Source: Motilibacter aurantiacus
Lineage (GTDB): Bacteria > Actinomycetota > Actinomycetes > Motilibacterales > Motilibacteraceae
DNA: 64,000 nt
Reading direction: 5' to 3'
NCBI RefSeq assembly: GCF_011250645.1
Contig: NZ_JAANNO010000009.1
Coordinates: 1-64,000 of the forward strand
A program made the translations under genes and the position numbers. Shown here piece by piece: positions 1 through 8,363 of the stretch. Positions within the stretch are counted from its first letter, which is position 1; each line of letters starts with the position of its first letter. The notes beneath the pieces are model-generated. The model searched no databases and was not told the DNA's origin. It saw only the letters and a list, made by a program, of their open reading frames with translations.

Positions 1-145
1 GCAGCTCCGTGTCGGCGGCCGCTGCCACCGTCGCGGCGACGTCGGAGGAGGCGGAGTCGGCCGCCACGGCGGCACCGCTGCCGACGAGCGCGGTGACGAC
101 GCCGAGAGCGGCGAGGGCGGAGAGCGGTCTGCGGGCGAAGGTCAC
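1..145 (-). CDS. Secreted protein, N-terminal fragment
   Basis: The gene runs off the left edge, so only the first 48 codons are present. It starts at a GTG whose first base is 145, with a GAGGAA ribosome site about 8 bases upstream. The product begins with two arginines, a hydrophobic Ala/Leu/Val core and an AVAA-type cleavage region near residue 28, which is a typical Sec signal peptide. The mature part that is visible is Ala/Ser/Asp rich and has no recognisable domain. Function cannot be assigned. It is divergent from the sigma factor gene at 560. Confidence 0.6.
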   Translation of the reverse strand, partial: MTFARRPLSALAALGVVTALVGSGAAVAADSASSDVAATVAAAADTEL

Positions 146-559
146 CGGCGGTTCCTCACGGTCGGGCTTGCACGGACGTCCCCGTGGCGCCGAGAAGCTA
201 TGGGCGCGATGTGTCCGCCCCGTGACCGCGAGCGCCGTTCTTCGTGACCTCGAAGGAGAATCCGCGGGCCCGACGCCCCGGAACAGCGCAGGGGGCGAGG
301 CCTGGCGGTGGACCGGTCGGAGGACCGAGGGCGCACAGCTCCGGAGCTGTGTCACCCCACGATCACGCATTGTTGACGACAATTCGCCGTGTCTCCCTGA
401 AAGCCTGGCAACTCGGACAAGCTCGTCTTTCCGCCCATCCCCCTCATTCCGTCGGTTCATTGTCCGGGAACCCTCGAAAGAATGAGGTTCCGGTGTTTAT
501 CCGCCGGGCACGCTGGTGCAGTCGGCCGACCGGCCGTGCTCCCGCTCCACCGAGGTCGC
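146..559. other. Divergent intergenic region with a small inverted repeat
   Basis: No coding sequence is supported here between two divergent genes. One notable element is an inverted repeat, ATTGT-N5-ACAAT, at 369-383, whose spacer overlaps a TTGACG. It could be an operator or part of a promoter for the sigma factor gene, but nothing else confirms this. Confidence 0.3.
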
Positions 560-1177
560 ATGTCCAGCACAGCCGTCCACCGCACCGACGACCACACGCC
601 CACCGGGGCCACCCCGGACGACCTCGACCGGCTCCTCCTGGCCGTCGCCCACGGCGACGAGCGGGCGTACGAGCGGGTCTACGCGATGAGCGCCCCGAGC
701 CTGGTGGCCATGGCCGGCCGCCTCCTGCAGGACCACGGCAGCGCCGAGGACGTCGCACAGGAGGCCCTCCTCGAGGTCTGGCGGACCGCGCGCCGCTTCG
801 ACCCGGCGCGCGGCGGCGCCCGGGCGTGGATCACGACGATCGCGCGCCGCCGAGCCATCGACCGGGTGCGCCGCGAGCAGGCGAGCCAGGACCGGGACCA
901 GCGGGCGTACGCGCTGGACCTGCCGCTGCAGGACGGCGCGGCCTCCGGCGACCCCGGGCTGCGGCTGGAGCGCGTCGAGCGCGGCGGCAGGGTGCGCCAG
1001 GCGATGACCACCCTGAGCTCGCTGCAGCACGAGGCGGTCTCGCTCGTCTACTACGACGACCTGACCCACCGCCAGCTCGCGGACCGGCTGGGCGTCCCGC
1101 TCGGCACCGCCAAGGCCCGCGTCCGCGACGGGCTGCGCCGGCTGCACGCCGCCGTTCCGGACCGTCGCCTGCTGTGA
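560..1177 (+). CDS. ECF-type RNA polymerase sigma factor (SigK-like)
   Basis: The product is a 205-residue group 4 sigma factor that would direct RNA polymerase to a small regulon. Region 2 is seen around residues 35-105 (DEGRAYERVY-type helix, then EDVAQEALLEVW and RAWITTIARRRAIDRVR). Region 4 is near residues 145-200 (LSSLQHEAVSLVYYDDLTH, then the helix-turn-helix QLADRLGVPLGTAKARVRDG). The ATG at 560 is chosen because GAGG lies 7 bases upstream and homology begins right after it; an in-frame ATG at 482 has no such support. There is no anti-sigma gene next to it. The next gene downstream is a phytochrome-phosphatase 88 bases away, which suggests but does not prove a functional link. Confidence 0.88.
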   Translation: MSSTAVHRTDDHTPTGATPDDLDRLLLAVAHGDERAYERVYAMSAPSLVAMAGRLLQDHGSAEDVAQEALLEVWRTARRFDPARGGARAWITTIARRRAIDRVRREQASQDRDQRAYALDLPLQDGAASGDPGLRLERVERGGRVRQAMTTLSSLQHEAVSLVYYDDLTHRQLADRLGVPLGTAKARVRDGLRRLHAAVPDRRLL

Positions 1178-1265
1178 GGACGGGGCGCGCCGCCTTTGAC
1201 CCGCTTCGACTAGCCTCGTACCCCGAGCCGTACCGACCGGCCCGGCCTCAGAGGACGGTGGAGCA

Positions 1266-3578
1266 CTGACGCACGGCAGCGACGACGGCCGCGGGAGGCT
1301 GCCGGTCCAGGTCGGCCGGGAGCTGCTGCCGCCGGGCACCCCGATCGACCTGAGCAACTGCGAGCGGGAGCCCATCCACATCCCCGGCAGCGTGCAGCCC
1401 CGTGGCGCGCTGCTCGTGCTCACCGAGCCCGAGCTCGAGGTCGTCCAGGCCTCCGCCAGCGCGGCCGCGCTCCTGGGCCGTGAGCTGGACGAGCTGCTCG
1501 GCGCGCCGCTGGCCGTCGCGCTCGGGCCGGACGCGGCCGGTGAGGTCACCCGGTTCGCCAGCACGTTCGGCGACGTCCGCGACCGCAACCCGCTGGAGCT
1601 CACGCTGCGGCGGGACGGCCGGCCCCTGGGGGTGGACGCGATCCTGCACCGGGTCCCGCTCGACCCGACGGGAGCGCGCACCGGCTCGCTGCTCGTGGTC
1701 GAGCTCGAGCCGGCGTACGGCCCGCGCCCCTTCTCGTTCCCCAACACCTACCAGGCCGTCCGGGGCGCCGTCGCCGAGCTCAACCGGGCCGGCACGTTGC
1801 AGGAGCTCTACGACGTCACCGCACGGGAGGTGAAGGCGCTCACCGGCTTCGACCGGGTGATGATCTACCGCTACGACGCCGACTACAACGGCGAGGTCGT
1901 CGCGGAGGAGCGCGAGGAGCACCTCGAGCCGTTCCTCGGCCTGCACTACCCCGCCTCGGACGTCCCCCGGCAGGCCCGCGAGCTCTACGAGAAGAACTGG
2001 ATCCGGCTGATCGACGACGTGGGCTACGTCCCGTCGCCCGTGGTGCCGACGGACAACCCGCTGACCGGGTGGCCGCTCGACCTGACCTATGCGAGCCTGC
2101 GCAGCGTCTCGCCGATCCACGTCGAGTACCTGCGCAACATGGGGGTGCGCGCCTCCATGTCGATCTCCCTGCTGCGCAGCGACAGGCTGTGGGGGCTCAT
2201 CGCCTGCCACCACTACTCCGGACCGCACGCGCCGCCCTACGGCGTGCGCGCGGCGGCCGAGTTCCTCGGCTCGACACTCTCCCTGCGGCTGGTGGACCGC
2301 GCCCAGGACGAGGAGCTGCAGGCCGCGCTCGCGGCCCGCTCGACGATGGCCGCGCTCACCCGATCCACGCTGGACGAGGACGTCCCGCTGGCCCGCTCGC
2401 TGCTCGCCGGGCCGACGCTGCTGGACCTGGTGCCTGCCGCCGGCGTCGTCGTCGCGCTGGGCGGGGACGTGCAGAGCGCGGGACGGGTGCCGCCGCCCGA
2501 CGTCGTCGAGCGGGTCGTCCGCTGGGCGTGCGACATGGGCCGTGACGTCGTCTCCACCGAGGAGCTGTCCGCCGTGCCCGGCCTCGACGTGCCCGTCGAG
2601 ACCGCCTGCGGCGTGCTGGCCGTCCCGCTGCCCGACGGGCAGAGCGTGCTGTGGTTCCGGGACGAGACCGCGCGGTCGGTCGACTGGGGCGGCGACCCCC
2701 ACACCAAGCTCCGCGTGCACGTCGAGGACGACCGCATGCGGCTCAGCCCGCGCCGGTCCTTCGCCCGCTGGCGCGAGGTCGTGCACGGCCGGTCCGAGCC
2801 GTGGACGGCCGAGCAGCTGCAGCTCGCCGCCCAGCTGCGGGCCACCGTCGTCGAGGCGCTCTGGGCCCGCTCACGCCGGCAGCTGCGGGCGGCGGAGACG
2901 CTGCAGCGTGCCCTGCTTCCCGGAACCCTGCCCCGGCCGGTCGGCTGGTCCATCGGCGCCCGCTACTCCCCCTCGGCGGGAGGGCGGGTGGGCGGCGACT
3001 GGTACGACGCCTTCGTGCTGCGGGACGGACGCCTCGCGCTCGTCCTGGGCGACGTCGCCGGGCACGGCCTGGCCGCCGCGGGCACGATGGCGCAGCTGCG
3101 CAACTCGCTGCGGGCGGTCCTGCTCGAGACCGGCGACCCGGCGGCGGCCCTCGGCCGGCTCGACGCGCTCGTCGAGTGGCTGCTGCCCGACGCCCTCGCG
3201 ACGGCCGTCGTCGTCGTCGTGGACCCGGCCGACGGGCGTGGGTCGGCCGCCAGCTCCGGCCACCCCGCCCCGATCCTGCTCGCCCCCGACCGCGGCCCCG
3301 CGCCGCTCGAGCTGACGGCCGGGCCCCCGCTCGGGGTCGGCCTGGGGGCGCCCGAGGCAGCGGCGGTCGTCCTGCCCCCTGGCGCCTGCGTCTGCCTGTA
3401 CTCCGACGGGCTCGTGGAGCGGCGCACCGAGTCCCTCGACGTCGGCCTGGCCAGGCTGCAGCGCAACCTCGCCACAGCTGACATCGACGAGGTGTTCCTG
3501 CGTACCCGGGACCCCGAGTCCGAGGACGACGCGACCCTCCTGGTGCTGCAGCGCGACGAGCAGGCCCGCGCCGGCTGA
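1266..3578 (+). CDS. Bacteriophytochrome fused to SpoIIE/PP2C-type phosphatase
   Basis: A red/far-red light sensor whose output is a Ser/Thr phosphatase rather than a histidine kinase. Numbered from 1266, the order is: PAS with the biliverdin-cysteine motif LSNCEREPIHIPGSVQPRG near residue 32, GAF with PASDVP near 230 and SPIHVEYLRNMGV near 283, PHY with WGGDPH and the tongue motif PRRSF near 480-500, and a PP2C domain from about 545 (GGDWYDA, LGDVAGHG, YSDGLVE). The start is uncertain. The frame is open from 1200, but the first ATG/GTG/TTG is the GTG at 1392, which would remove the essential cysteine. CTG 1266 (or ACG 1269), just after GAGG and GGAG tracts, is proposed instead. Family knowledge suggests an RsbU-like role, dephosphorylating an anti-sigma antagonist; none is encoded nearby. 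Confidence 0.9.
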   Translation: MTHGSDDGRGRLPVQVGRELLPPGTPIDLSNCEREPIHIPGSVQPRGALLVLTEPELEVVQASASAAALLGRELDELLGAPLAVALGPDAAGEVTRFASTFGDVRDRNPLELTLRRDGRPLGVDAILHRVPLDPTGARTGSLLVVELEPAYGPRPFSFPNTYQAVRGAVAELNRAGTLQELYDVTAREVKALTGFDRVMIYRYDADYNGEVVAEEREEHLEPFLGLHYPASDVPRQARELYEKNWIRLIDDVGYVPSPVVPTDNPLTGWPLDLTYASLRSVSPIHVEYLRNMGVRASMSISLLRSDRLWGLIACHHYSGPHAPPYGVRAAAEFLGSTLSLRLVDRAQDEELQAALAARSTMAALTRSTLDEDVPLARSLLAGPTLLDLVPAAGVVVALGGDVQSAGRVPPPDVVERVVRWACDMGRDVVSTEELSAVPGLDVPVETACGVLAVPLPDGQSVLWFRDETARSVDWGGDPHTKLRVHVEDDRMRLSPRRSFARWREVVHGRSEPWTAEQLQLAAQLRATVVEALWARSRRQLRAAETLQRALLPGTLPRPVGWSIGARYSPSAGGRVGGDWYDAFVLRDGRLALVLGDVAGHGLAAAGTMAQLRNSLRAVLLETGDPAAALGRLDALVEWLLPDALATAVVVVVDPADGRGSAASSGHPAPILLAPDRGPAPLELTAGPPLGVGLGAPEAAAVVLPPGACVCLYSDGLVERRTESLDVGLARLQRNLATADIDEVFLRTRDPESEDDATLLVLQRDEQARAG

Positions 3579-3653
3579 CGTCGGGGCCGGCCCGGCGGAC
3601 GCCTGCTCCTCGCCATGGCTAAGCATCCGGGCGGCGGCGCCGATCAGGGGGTC

Positions 3654-5882
3654 ATGTCCGGCGTCGCCTCCGCTCCGGCCCTGCGGGGCGTGCGGGGCCA
3701 GCTGGCCGTGCTCGCGGCGCTCGCGGCACTGGCGCTCGCGGTGCCGCCGTTGCGCCCCCCGCTGCTCCTGCTCTCCAACTGGGCGGCGGTGGTGCTCGTA
3801 CTGGCCGGGCCGCGTCGCTCCCCGGGCGCCCCGCTGCGGGTCGTCGTGCCGTTGGCGCTCTTCGCCACCTGCGTGGCCGTCGGCAACACCGCCCTCACCG
3901 TCGCCGGCGAGGAGAACACCCTCTCCCGCCTGGCCACCGGGCTCGCCCAGCCGGCGGCGGCCCTGATCCTGCCGGCGCTGTTCCGCTCGAGCGCGGCCCC
4001 GCGACGCGGGCTGCTGCTCGACGGCCTGGTCCTCGGGGTGCCCGTGGCGCTGGTCGCCGCGGAGCTGGCGCTGCGCGGTGCCCAGGAGCACCGGACGAGC
4101 GGGCTGCACTGGGAGCTGGCAGTGGCCCCTGCCGCGGACGTGGTCCTGCTCGGGCTGCTCGCCTGGCTGGCGCTGACCCGGTCCCGGCTCGTGCCCGCGA
4201 TCGCCCTCGGGCTCGCCGGCGGCGTCGGGTGCACCGTGTACGACCTCATCGTGACCCTCGGGGGCCAGCGCGTCGCGCTCCCGGGCCAGGCGGTGCAGGC
4301 GCTCGGGGTCGTGGACATGCTGCTGTTCGGCCTCGCCGCGGTGCACCCGTCGGCGCAGGCCCTCGGAACACGCTCGGGGGCCGCCTCCCCGCGCCGCCCG
4401 CACGTCCAGGTGCTGCTGCTCCTGCCGCTCGCGGCCACCCCGGCCCTGCTGCTGGTGAGCCACGGGGTCGGCCTTCCCCTGCTCGTCCCGGAGTGGGCAC
4501 TGGGCGGGGCCGCGCTCGTCGCGGTCCTGGCGGTGGCGACCCGCGCGGTGCAGGCCCTGCGCGAGGTCGAGCGGCGCTCGACCCGCGACCCCCTCACCGG
4601 CTACCTCAACCGGGCGGGCGTGGTGGACGCGCTGGGCCGGGTCACCGCGCAGGGCAGGGGCGCCGAGCTGGTCCTGCTCAACCTGCGCCGGTTCAGCGAG
4701 CTGAACGAGGCGCTGGGCCACGAGGCCGGCGACGAGCTGCTGCGCACGGTCGCCGACCGGGTCGCCGGGCAGCTGTGCCCGGACGACCGGCTCGGGCGTA
4801 CCGACGGCGACGAGTTCGCGCTCGTGCTGCCCGACGCCCCGCCGGACGTTGTCGCGAAGCGGGCGGAGCGGCTCATCACGGCGTTCGCCGCCCCGTTCGA
4901 GGTGCAGGGCATGGCGCTGCACGTCACCGCACGGACGGGCCTCGTCGACGCAGCGCCGGGCGACGACCCGGAGGACCTGCTGCGCCGGGCCGGCGTGGCC
5001 GTGCACGCGGCCGAGCAGTCCGGCGGGCTGCCCGTCCGCCACGAGGACCGCCTGGACGACGCGGCGCGCCGCCGGTTCCAGCTGGCCGAGGACCTGCGCG
5101 ACGGGCTCGCCCGGTTCGAGCTCGAGCTGCACTACCAGCCGAAGGTGGACCTCTACACCGGCGGGCTGTTCGGCGTCGAGGCGCTGGTGCGCTGGCGGCA
5201 CCCGCAGCGCGGGCTGGTCCCGCCCGACGACTTCATCCCGCTCGCGGAGACCACCGGGCTGATCGTCCCGCTGACCGAGCAGGTGCTCGACGAGGCGGTC
5301 CGGCAGGCCCGGCTCTGGCTCGCGCAGGGACACCGCGTCCCCGTCGCGGTCAACGTGTCGCCGGCCTGCCTCCTGGCCGACGGGTTCGTCGACGGCGTGG
5401 GCGAGCGGCTCGCCCGCCACGGGCTGCCCGCAGGCCTGCTCCGGCTCGAGATCACCGAGACCGCGCTGCTGCGCGACGCCGAGCGCGCCATCGCCGAGCT
5501 GCACGCCCTCGCCGCGCTCGGCGTCAAGCTCTCCCTGGACGACTTCGGGACCGGCTACTCCTCCATGAGCTACCTGCGGAGGCTGCCCGCGGACGAGCTG
5601 AAGATCGACCGGTCGTTCGTCACCGGGCTCGCGGGCACCGGTGGGCGGGACGACATCCTCGTGGCGGCCATGGTCCAGCTCGGGCACAGCCTCGGCCTCT
5701 TCGTGGTGGCTGAGGGCGTCGAGGACGCCGAGACGGCGGACGCCCTCGCCGAGCTCGGCTGCGACGTCGGCCAGGGCTACTGGTGGTCGCGGCCGGTCCC
5801 GGCGTCCCAGCTCGCCGACTGGCTGACGAGGTCGCCGGCCGCCCAGGGCCTGAGCGAGCGCGCCCGGCCGTCCTCGGCCTAG
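3654..5882 (+). CDS. Multi-pass membrane protein with degenerate GGDEF and intact EAL domain
   Basis: A c-di-GMP signalling protein of 742 residues. Residues about 15-310 form eight or nine hydrophobic segments of no recognised sensor family. A GGDEF domain follows (about 325-485), but the signature reads TDGDEF and the metal-binding aspartate of the first strand is replaced (LLNLRRF), so cyclase activity is doubtful. The EAL domain (about 495-735) keeps all catalytic residues: EALVRW, NVSP, EITET, DDFGTGYSS, KIDRSF, AEGVE and QGY. The likely role is therefore a phosphodiesterase with a regulatory GGDEF. ATG 3654 follows an AGGGGG tract; ATG 3615 is an alternative without a ribosome site. The stop overlaps the convergent pseudogene end by 4 bases. 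Confidence 0.9.
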   Translation: MSGVASAPALRGVRGQLAVLAALAALALAVPPLRPPLLLLSNWAAVVLVLAGPRRSPGAPLRVVVPLALFATCVAVGNTALTVAGEENTLSRLATGLAQPAAALILPALFRSSAAPRRGLLLDGLVLGVPVALVAAELALRGAQEHRTSGLHWELAVAPAADVVLLGLLAWLALTRSRLVPAIALGLAGGVGCTVYDLIVTLGGQRVALPGQAVQALGVVDMLLFGLAAVHPSAQALGTRSGAASPRRPHVQVLLLLPLAATPALLLVSHGVGLPLLVPEWALGGAALVAVLAVATRAVQALREVERRSTRDPLTGYLNRAGVVDALGRVTAQGRGAELVLLNLRRFSELNEALGHEAGDELLRTVADRVAGQLCPDDRLGRTDGDEFALVLPDAPPDVVAKRAERLITAFAAPFEVQGMALHVTARTGLVDAAPGDDPEDLLRRAGVAVHAAEQSGGLPVRHEDRLDDAARRRFQLAEDLRDGLARFELELHYQPKVDLYTGGLFGVEALVRWRHPQRGLVPPDDFIPLAETTGLIVPLTEQVLDEAVRQARLWLAQGHRVPVAVNVSPACLLADGFVDGVGERLARHGLPAGLLRLEITETALLRDAERAIAELHALAALGVKLSLDDFGTGYSSMSYLRRLPADELKIDRSFVTGLAGTGGRDDILVAAMVQLGHSLGLFVVAEGVEDAETADALAELGCDVGQGYWWSRPVPASQLADWLTRSPAAQGLSERARPSSA

Positions 5883-6745
5883 GCCCGCAGGGCGGCCCGG
5901 GCCGTCCGGCCGGCCCGCGCCCCGTACCCGCCGCCGAACAGCACCGCGTGCACGAGCAGCGGGTGCAGCTGGTGGAGCGGCGCCCGCTGGCCCCAGCCGG
6001 GGGCGAGCGGCGCGGCCTCCGCGCACGCTGCCAGCACGCGCTCGAGCAGGGGCGCGCCGAACAGCGCGAGCATCGCGAGGTCGGTCTCGCGGTGCCCGCC
6101 GTCAACGCGGGGTCGGCCAGCCGGGCGCGGCCGTCCGCGCCCCAGAGCACGTTGCCGGTCCAGAGGTCCCCGTGGACCGTGGCGGGCGGCTCCGGCGGGC
6201 CCGCCAGCCGGTCGAGCCGCCCGAGCACGCGCTCCACGTCGCGTGCGTCGTCCGGGCCGATCGCGCCCCGGTCGACCGCCCGGGCGAGGAACGGCGCGAC
6301 CCGGCGCTCGGCGTAGAACTGCGGCCAGGTGGCGGCGGGGGTGTTGTCCAGCGGCAGGACGGCGATCCAGCCGGGCGTCGGCGCCCCGAGCCCGCCGGAG
6401 GCGTGCCGTGCCTCGCCGCCAGCTCACGGCCGAGCCGCTCGGCAGCGGACGGGGTCTCCGGGCCGGGCGGCACCCACTCCAGGACGAGCGCCTCGTCGTC
6501 GACGCCCAGCACCTCCGGCACGGGAGCCCCTGCCGCCGCGGCCAGCAGCCGCAGCCCGGCGGCCTCCGTGGCGAAGAAGCCCGCCGCCGCCCGTCCCGCG
6601 TCTTGGCGAAGAACTCCCGGCCGTCCCCCAGCCGCGCCCGGTACGCGCGGCAGACGTCCCCGCCTGGCACCGGGCGCACCGCCGACACCGCGACGCCGAG
6701 CAGCCGCTCCACGGCCGTCGTGACGACGCTCCCGCCGTGGCTCAT
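5879..6745 (-). pseudogene. Fructosamine kinase family protein with three frameshifts
   Basis: Conceptual joining of three frames gives a full-length fructosamine/ribulosamine 3-kinase-like protein (APH fold), which would phosphorylate glycated lysines for deglycation. Segments are: start to about 6590 (PGGDVCRAYRARLGDG, FFAKTRDG), then frame change (GFFATEAAGLRLLAAA, LVLEWVPPG) to about 6410, then frame change (VHGDLWTGNVLWGADG, the catalytic loop) to about 6105, then return to the first frame (HRETDLAMLALFG) to the stop. Every change is consistent with one missing base, in GC-rich repeats near 6581-6595, 6402-6416 and 6103-6108. The start overlaps the phosphatase stop (ATGA). Neighbouring genes read cleanly, so this is either real decay or local sequence error. 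Confidence 0.8.
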
Positions 6746-7242
6746 CCCACGGAGCGGGCGGCGAGCCACGCCCGCACGTGCTCGAGGATCCCCGGGGCGG
6801 CCGCCTCCACCTGGTCGAGCGTGAGCTCGAAGCCCGCGTCGTCGCCGTAGTAGGGGTCGGCGACGTCGAGGTCCTCGCCCGCGCCGGGGTCGAAAGACCG
6901 CAGCAGCCGTACCTTCTCGGCTGCGTCCGGTGTCGGCGCCAGCGCCCGCAACGCGCGTACGTGACCCGCGTCGAGGGCGAGCACGAGGTCCTTGCCCGCG
7001 AACCACTCCGCGGCGAACTGCCGTGCCACGTGGGCGTCGTCGTACCCCCGCGCCCGCAGCACCGCCGCGGCCCGCGGGTCCGCCGGGCCGCCGACGTGCC
7101 AGCCGCCGGTGCCCGCGCTGTCCACGTGCACGACGTCCCCGAGCCCGGCGTCCCCGAACGCCCGGCGCAGCACGATCTCGCCCATCGGTGACCGGCAGAT
7201 GTTGCCGGTGCAGACGACACAGATGCGGTACGCGACGGTCAC
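6742..7242 (-). CDS. Low-molecular-weight protein-tyrosine-phosphatase
   Basis: A 166-residue cytoplasmic phosphatase of the LMW-PTP family. The P-loop CTGNICRSPMGE (C-x5-R-S) lies at residues 10-21 and the general-acid loop DPYYGD near residue 128. Length is normal for the family. It begins with GTG at 7242 and its stop overlaps the ATG of the downstream fructosamine kinase gene (ATGA), so the two were made as one translationally coupled unit. Such pairing is known in other bacteria, where the phosphatase is thought to act on phosphorylated sugars or glycation products rather than only on protein tyrosine; that role here is inference. Confidence 0.92.
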   Translation of the reverse strand: MTVAYRICVVCTGNICRSPMGEIVLRRAFGDAGLGDVVHVDSAGTGGWHVGGPADPRAAAVLRARGYDDAHVARQFAAEWFAGKDLVLALDAGHVRALRALAPTPDAAEKVRLLRSFDPGAGEDLDVADPYYGDDAGFELTLDQVEAAAPGILEHVRAWLAARSVG

Positions 7243-7331
7243 CCGCTCATCCTGCCCAGCCCTGCTCCCGATCCGGTGACACGGGCCCGCGGCGCCTTGA
7301 CCGGTCGACGGGCGGCCTCTAACCTCCCGTG

Positions 7332-7339
7332 AAACGTTT
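7332..7339. promoter_or_regulatory. LacI-type operator core AAACGTTT
   Basis: A perfect 8-bp palindrome with the AANCGNTT core typical of LacI-family operators lies just upstream of the GTG start of the LacI gene. Its position over the leader fits autorepression and argues against the earlier GTG at 7329 as the start. Confidence 0.5.
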
Positions 7340-7358
7340 GCGCGAAGGACTCCTGCCG

Positions 7359-8363
7359 GTGGCTGTGACGATCCGGGACGTCGCCCGACTCGCGGGGGTC
7401 GACCCCGGCACCGTGAGCCGCGCGTTGACCAGGCCCGGCCTCGTCAACGACGCGACGCGGCTGCGCGTGCTGCAGGCCGTGCGCGACGCCGGCTACGTCC
7501 CCAACGCCTCCGCTCGCGCCGTGCGCCGTGGCGGCACGGGAAGCATCGCGCTGGTGGTGCTCGACATCGGCAACCCCTTCTTCACCGAGCTCACCTCCGC
7601 GGTCGAGTCCTGTGCGCAGGAGTCCGGCCGGCTCGTGGACCTGTTCAGCAGCGGGGCGGACGCGCGCCGGGAGGAGCGCGTCCTCGAGCACGTGCTCCAA
7701 CTGCGACCCGACGGCGTGGTCGTCATGCCGCTGGACCCGGAGCACCCGCTGCTGCACCGAATGTCCGCGACCGGGACCCCGGTCGTGGTGCTCGGCCATC
7801 GCGTACGCCGCAACCGGCTCAGCTCCGTCCGCGGCGACGAGGGCTGCTCCGGACGTGAGGTCGCGCGCCACCTGGTCGAGCTGGGCCATCGGCGGGTGCT
7901 CCTGGCCGGGCCGCTCGAGACGCCGCGTCTCGCGGGCGCCCGCCGCGCCCTGACCGCGGCATCGGCAACGGCTGAACTGCGCATCACCGGACGCGCCGGT
8001 CTGCAGGACGGCCGGGCCGTCGGGGAGACGGTGGCCGGCACCCCCGCACGCCGCAGGCCGACCGCCGTCTTCTGCAACAACGACATGATGGCGCTCGGCC
8101 TGCTGCAGTTCGCCCGTGAGCGGCACATCCGCGTGCCGGAGGACCTCGCGGTCGTCGGCTACGACGACACGGCACTCGCCAGCGCGGCGAGCGGGGTCGG
8201 GCTGACGAGCGTCCGCACCCCGCCCGAGCGCATCGGCGCCGCGGCCGTGCGCCTCCTGTCCGAGGAGGCCGCGGGCGTGCAGGCGCGGCGGGACGTCGTC
8301 GTACGCCCGCGGCTGCACGTCCGGGCCTCCACGGTCGGCCAGCCGCCGGTCAGAAGCCGGTGA
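7359..8363 (+). CDS. LacI-family transcriptional regulator
   Basis: A 334-residue LacI/GalR repressor. The N-terminal helix-turn-helix and hinge are clear (TIRDVARLAGVDPGTVSRAL, then RDAGYVPNASARAVRRGG), followed by a periplasmic-binding-protein-like sensor domain (IALVVLDIGNPFFTEL at the front, CNNDMMALG and GYDDTALAS in the second half). GTG 7359 is preferred because GAAGGA lies 9 bases upstream and an operator-like palindrome occupies the more upstream in-frame region. It is convergent with the GH128 gene (14-base overlap of the ends) and lies close to the GH3 gene, so a polysaccharide-derived sugar is a plausible inducer. Confidence 0.9.
   Translation: MAVTIRDVARLAGVDPGTVSRALTRPGLVNDATRLRVLQAVRDAGYVPNASARAVRRGGTGSIALVVLDIGNPFFTELTSAVESCAQESGRLVDLFSSGADARREERVLEHVLQLRPDGVVVMPLDPEHPLLHRMSATGTPVVVLGHRVRRNRLSSVRGDEGCSGREVARHLVELGHRRVLLAGPLETPRLAGARRALTAASATAELRITGRAGLQDGRAVGETVAGTPARRRPTAVFCNNDMMALGLLQFARERHIRVPEDLAVVGYDDTALASAASGVGLTSVRTPPERIGAAAVRLLSEEAAGVQARRDVVVRPRLHVRASTVGQPPVRSR

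Noticed and set aside
467-497. GGAAC followed by a possible GTT, as an ECF promoter for the sigma gene
   Set aside because: The spacer is 23 bases to GTT, too long for known ECF promoters, and no second copy supports it.
2871-6026. Very long minus-strand open frame opposite the phytochrome and GGDEF-EAL genes
   Set aside because: It mirrors third-codon GC of the real genes, has no domain and crosses two well-supported genes.
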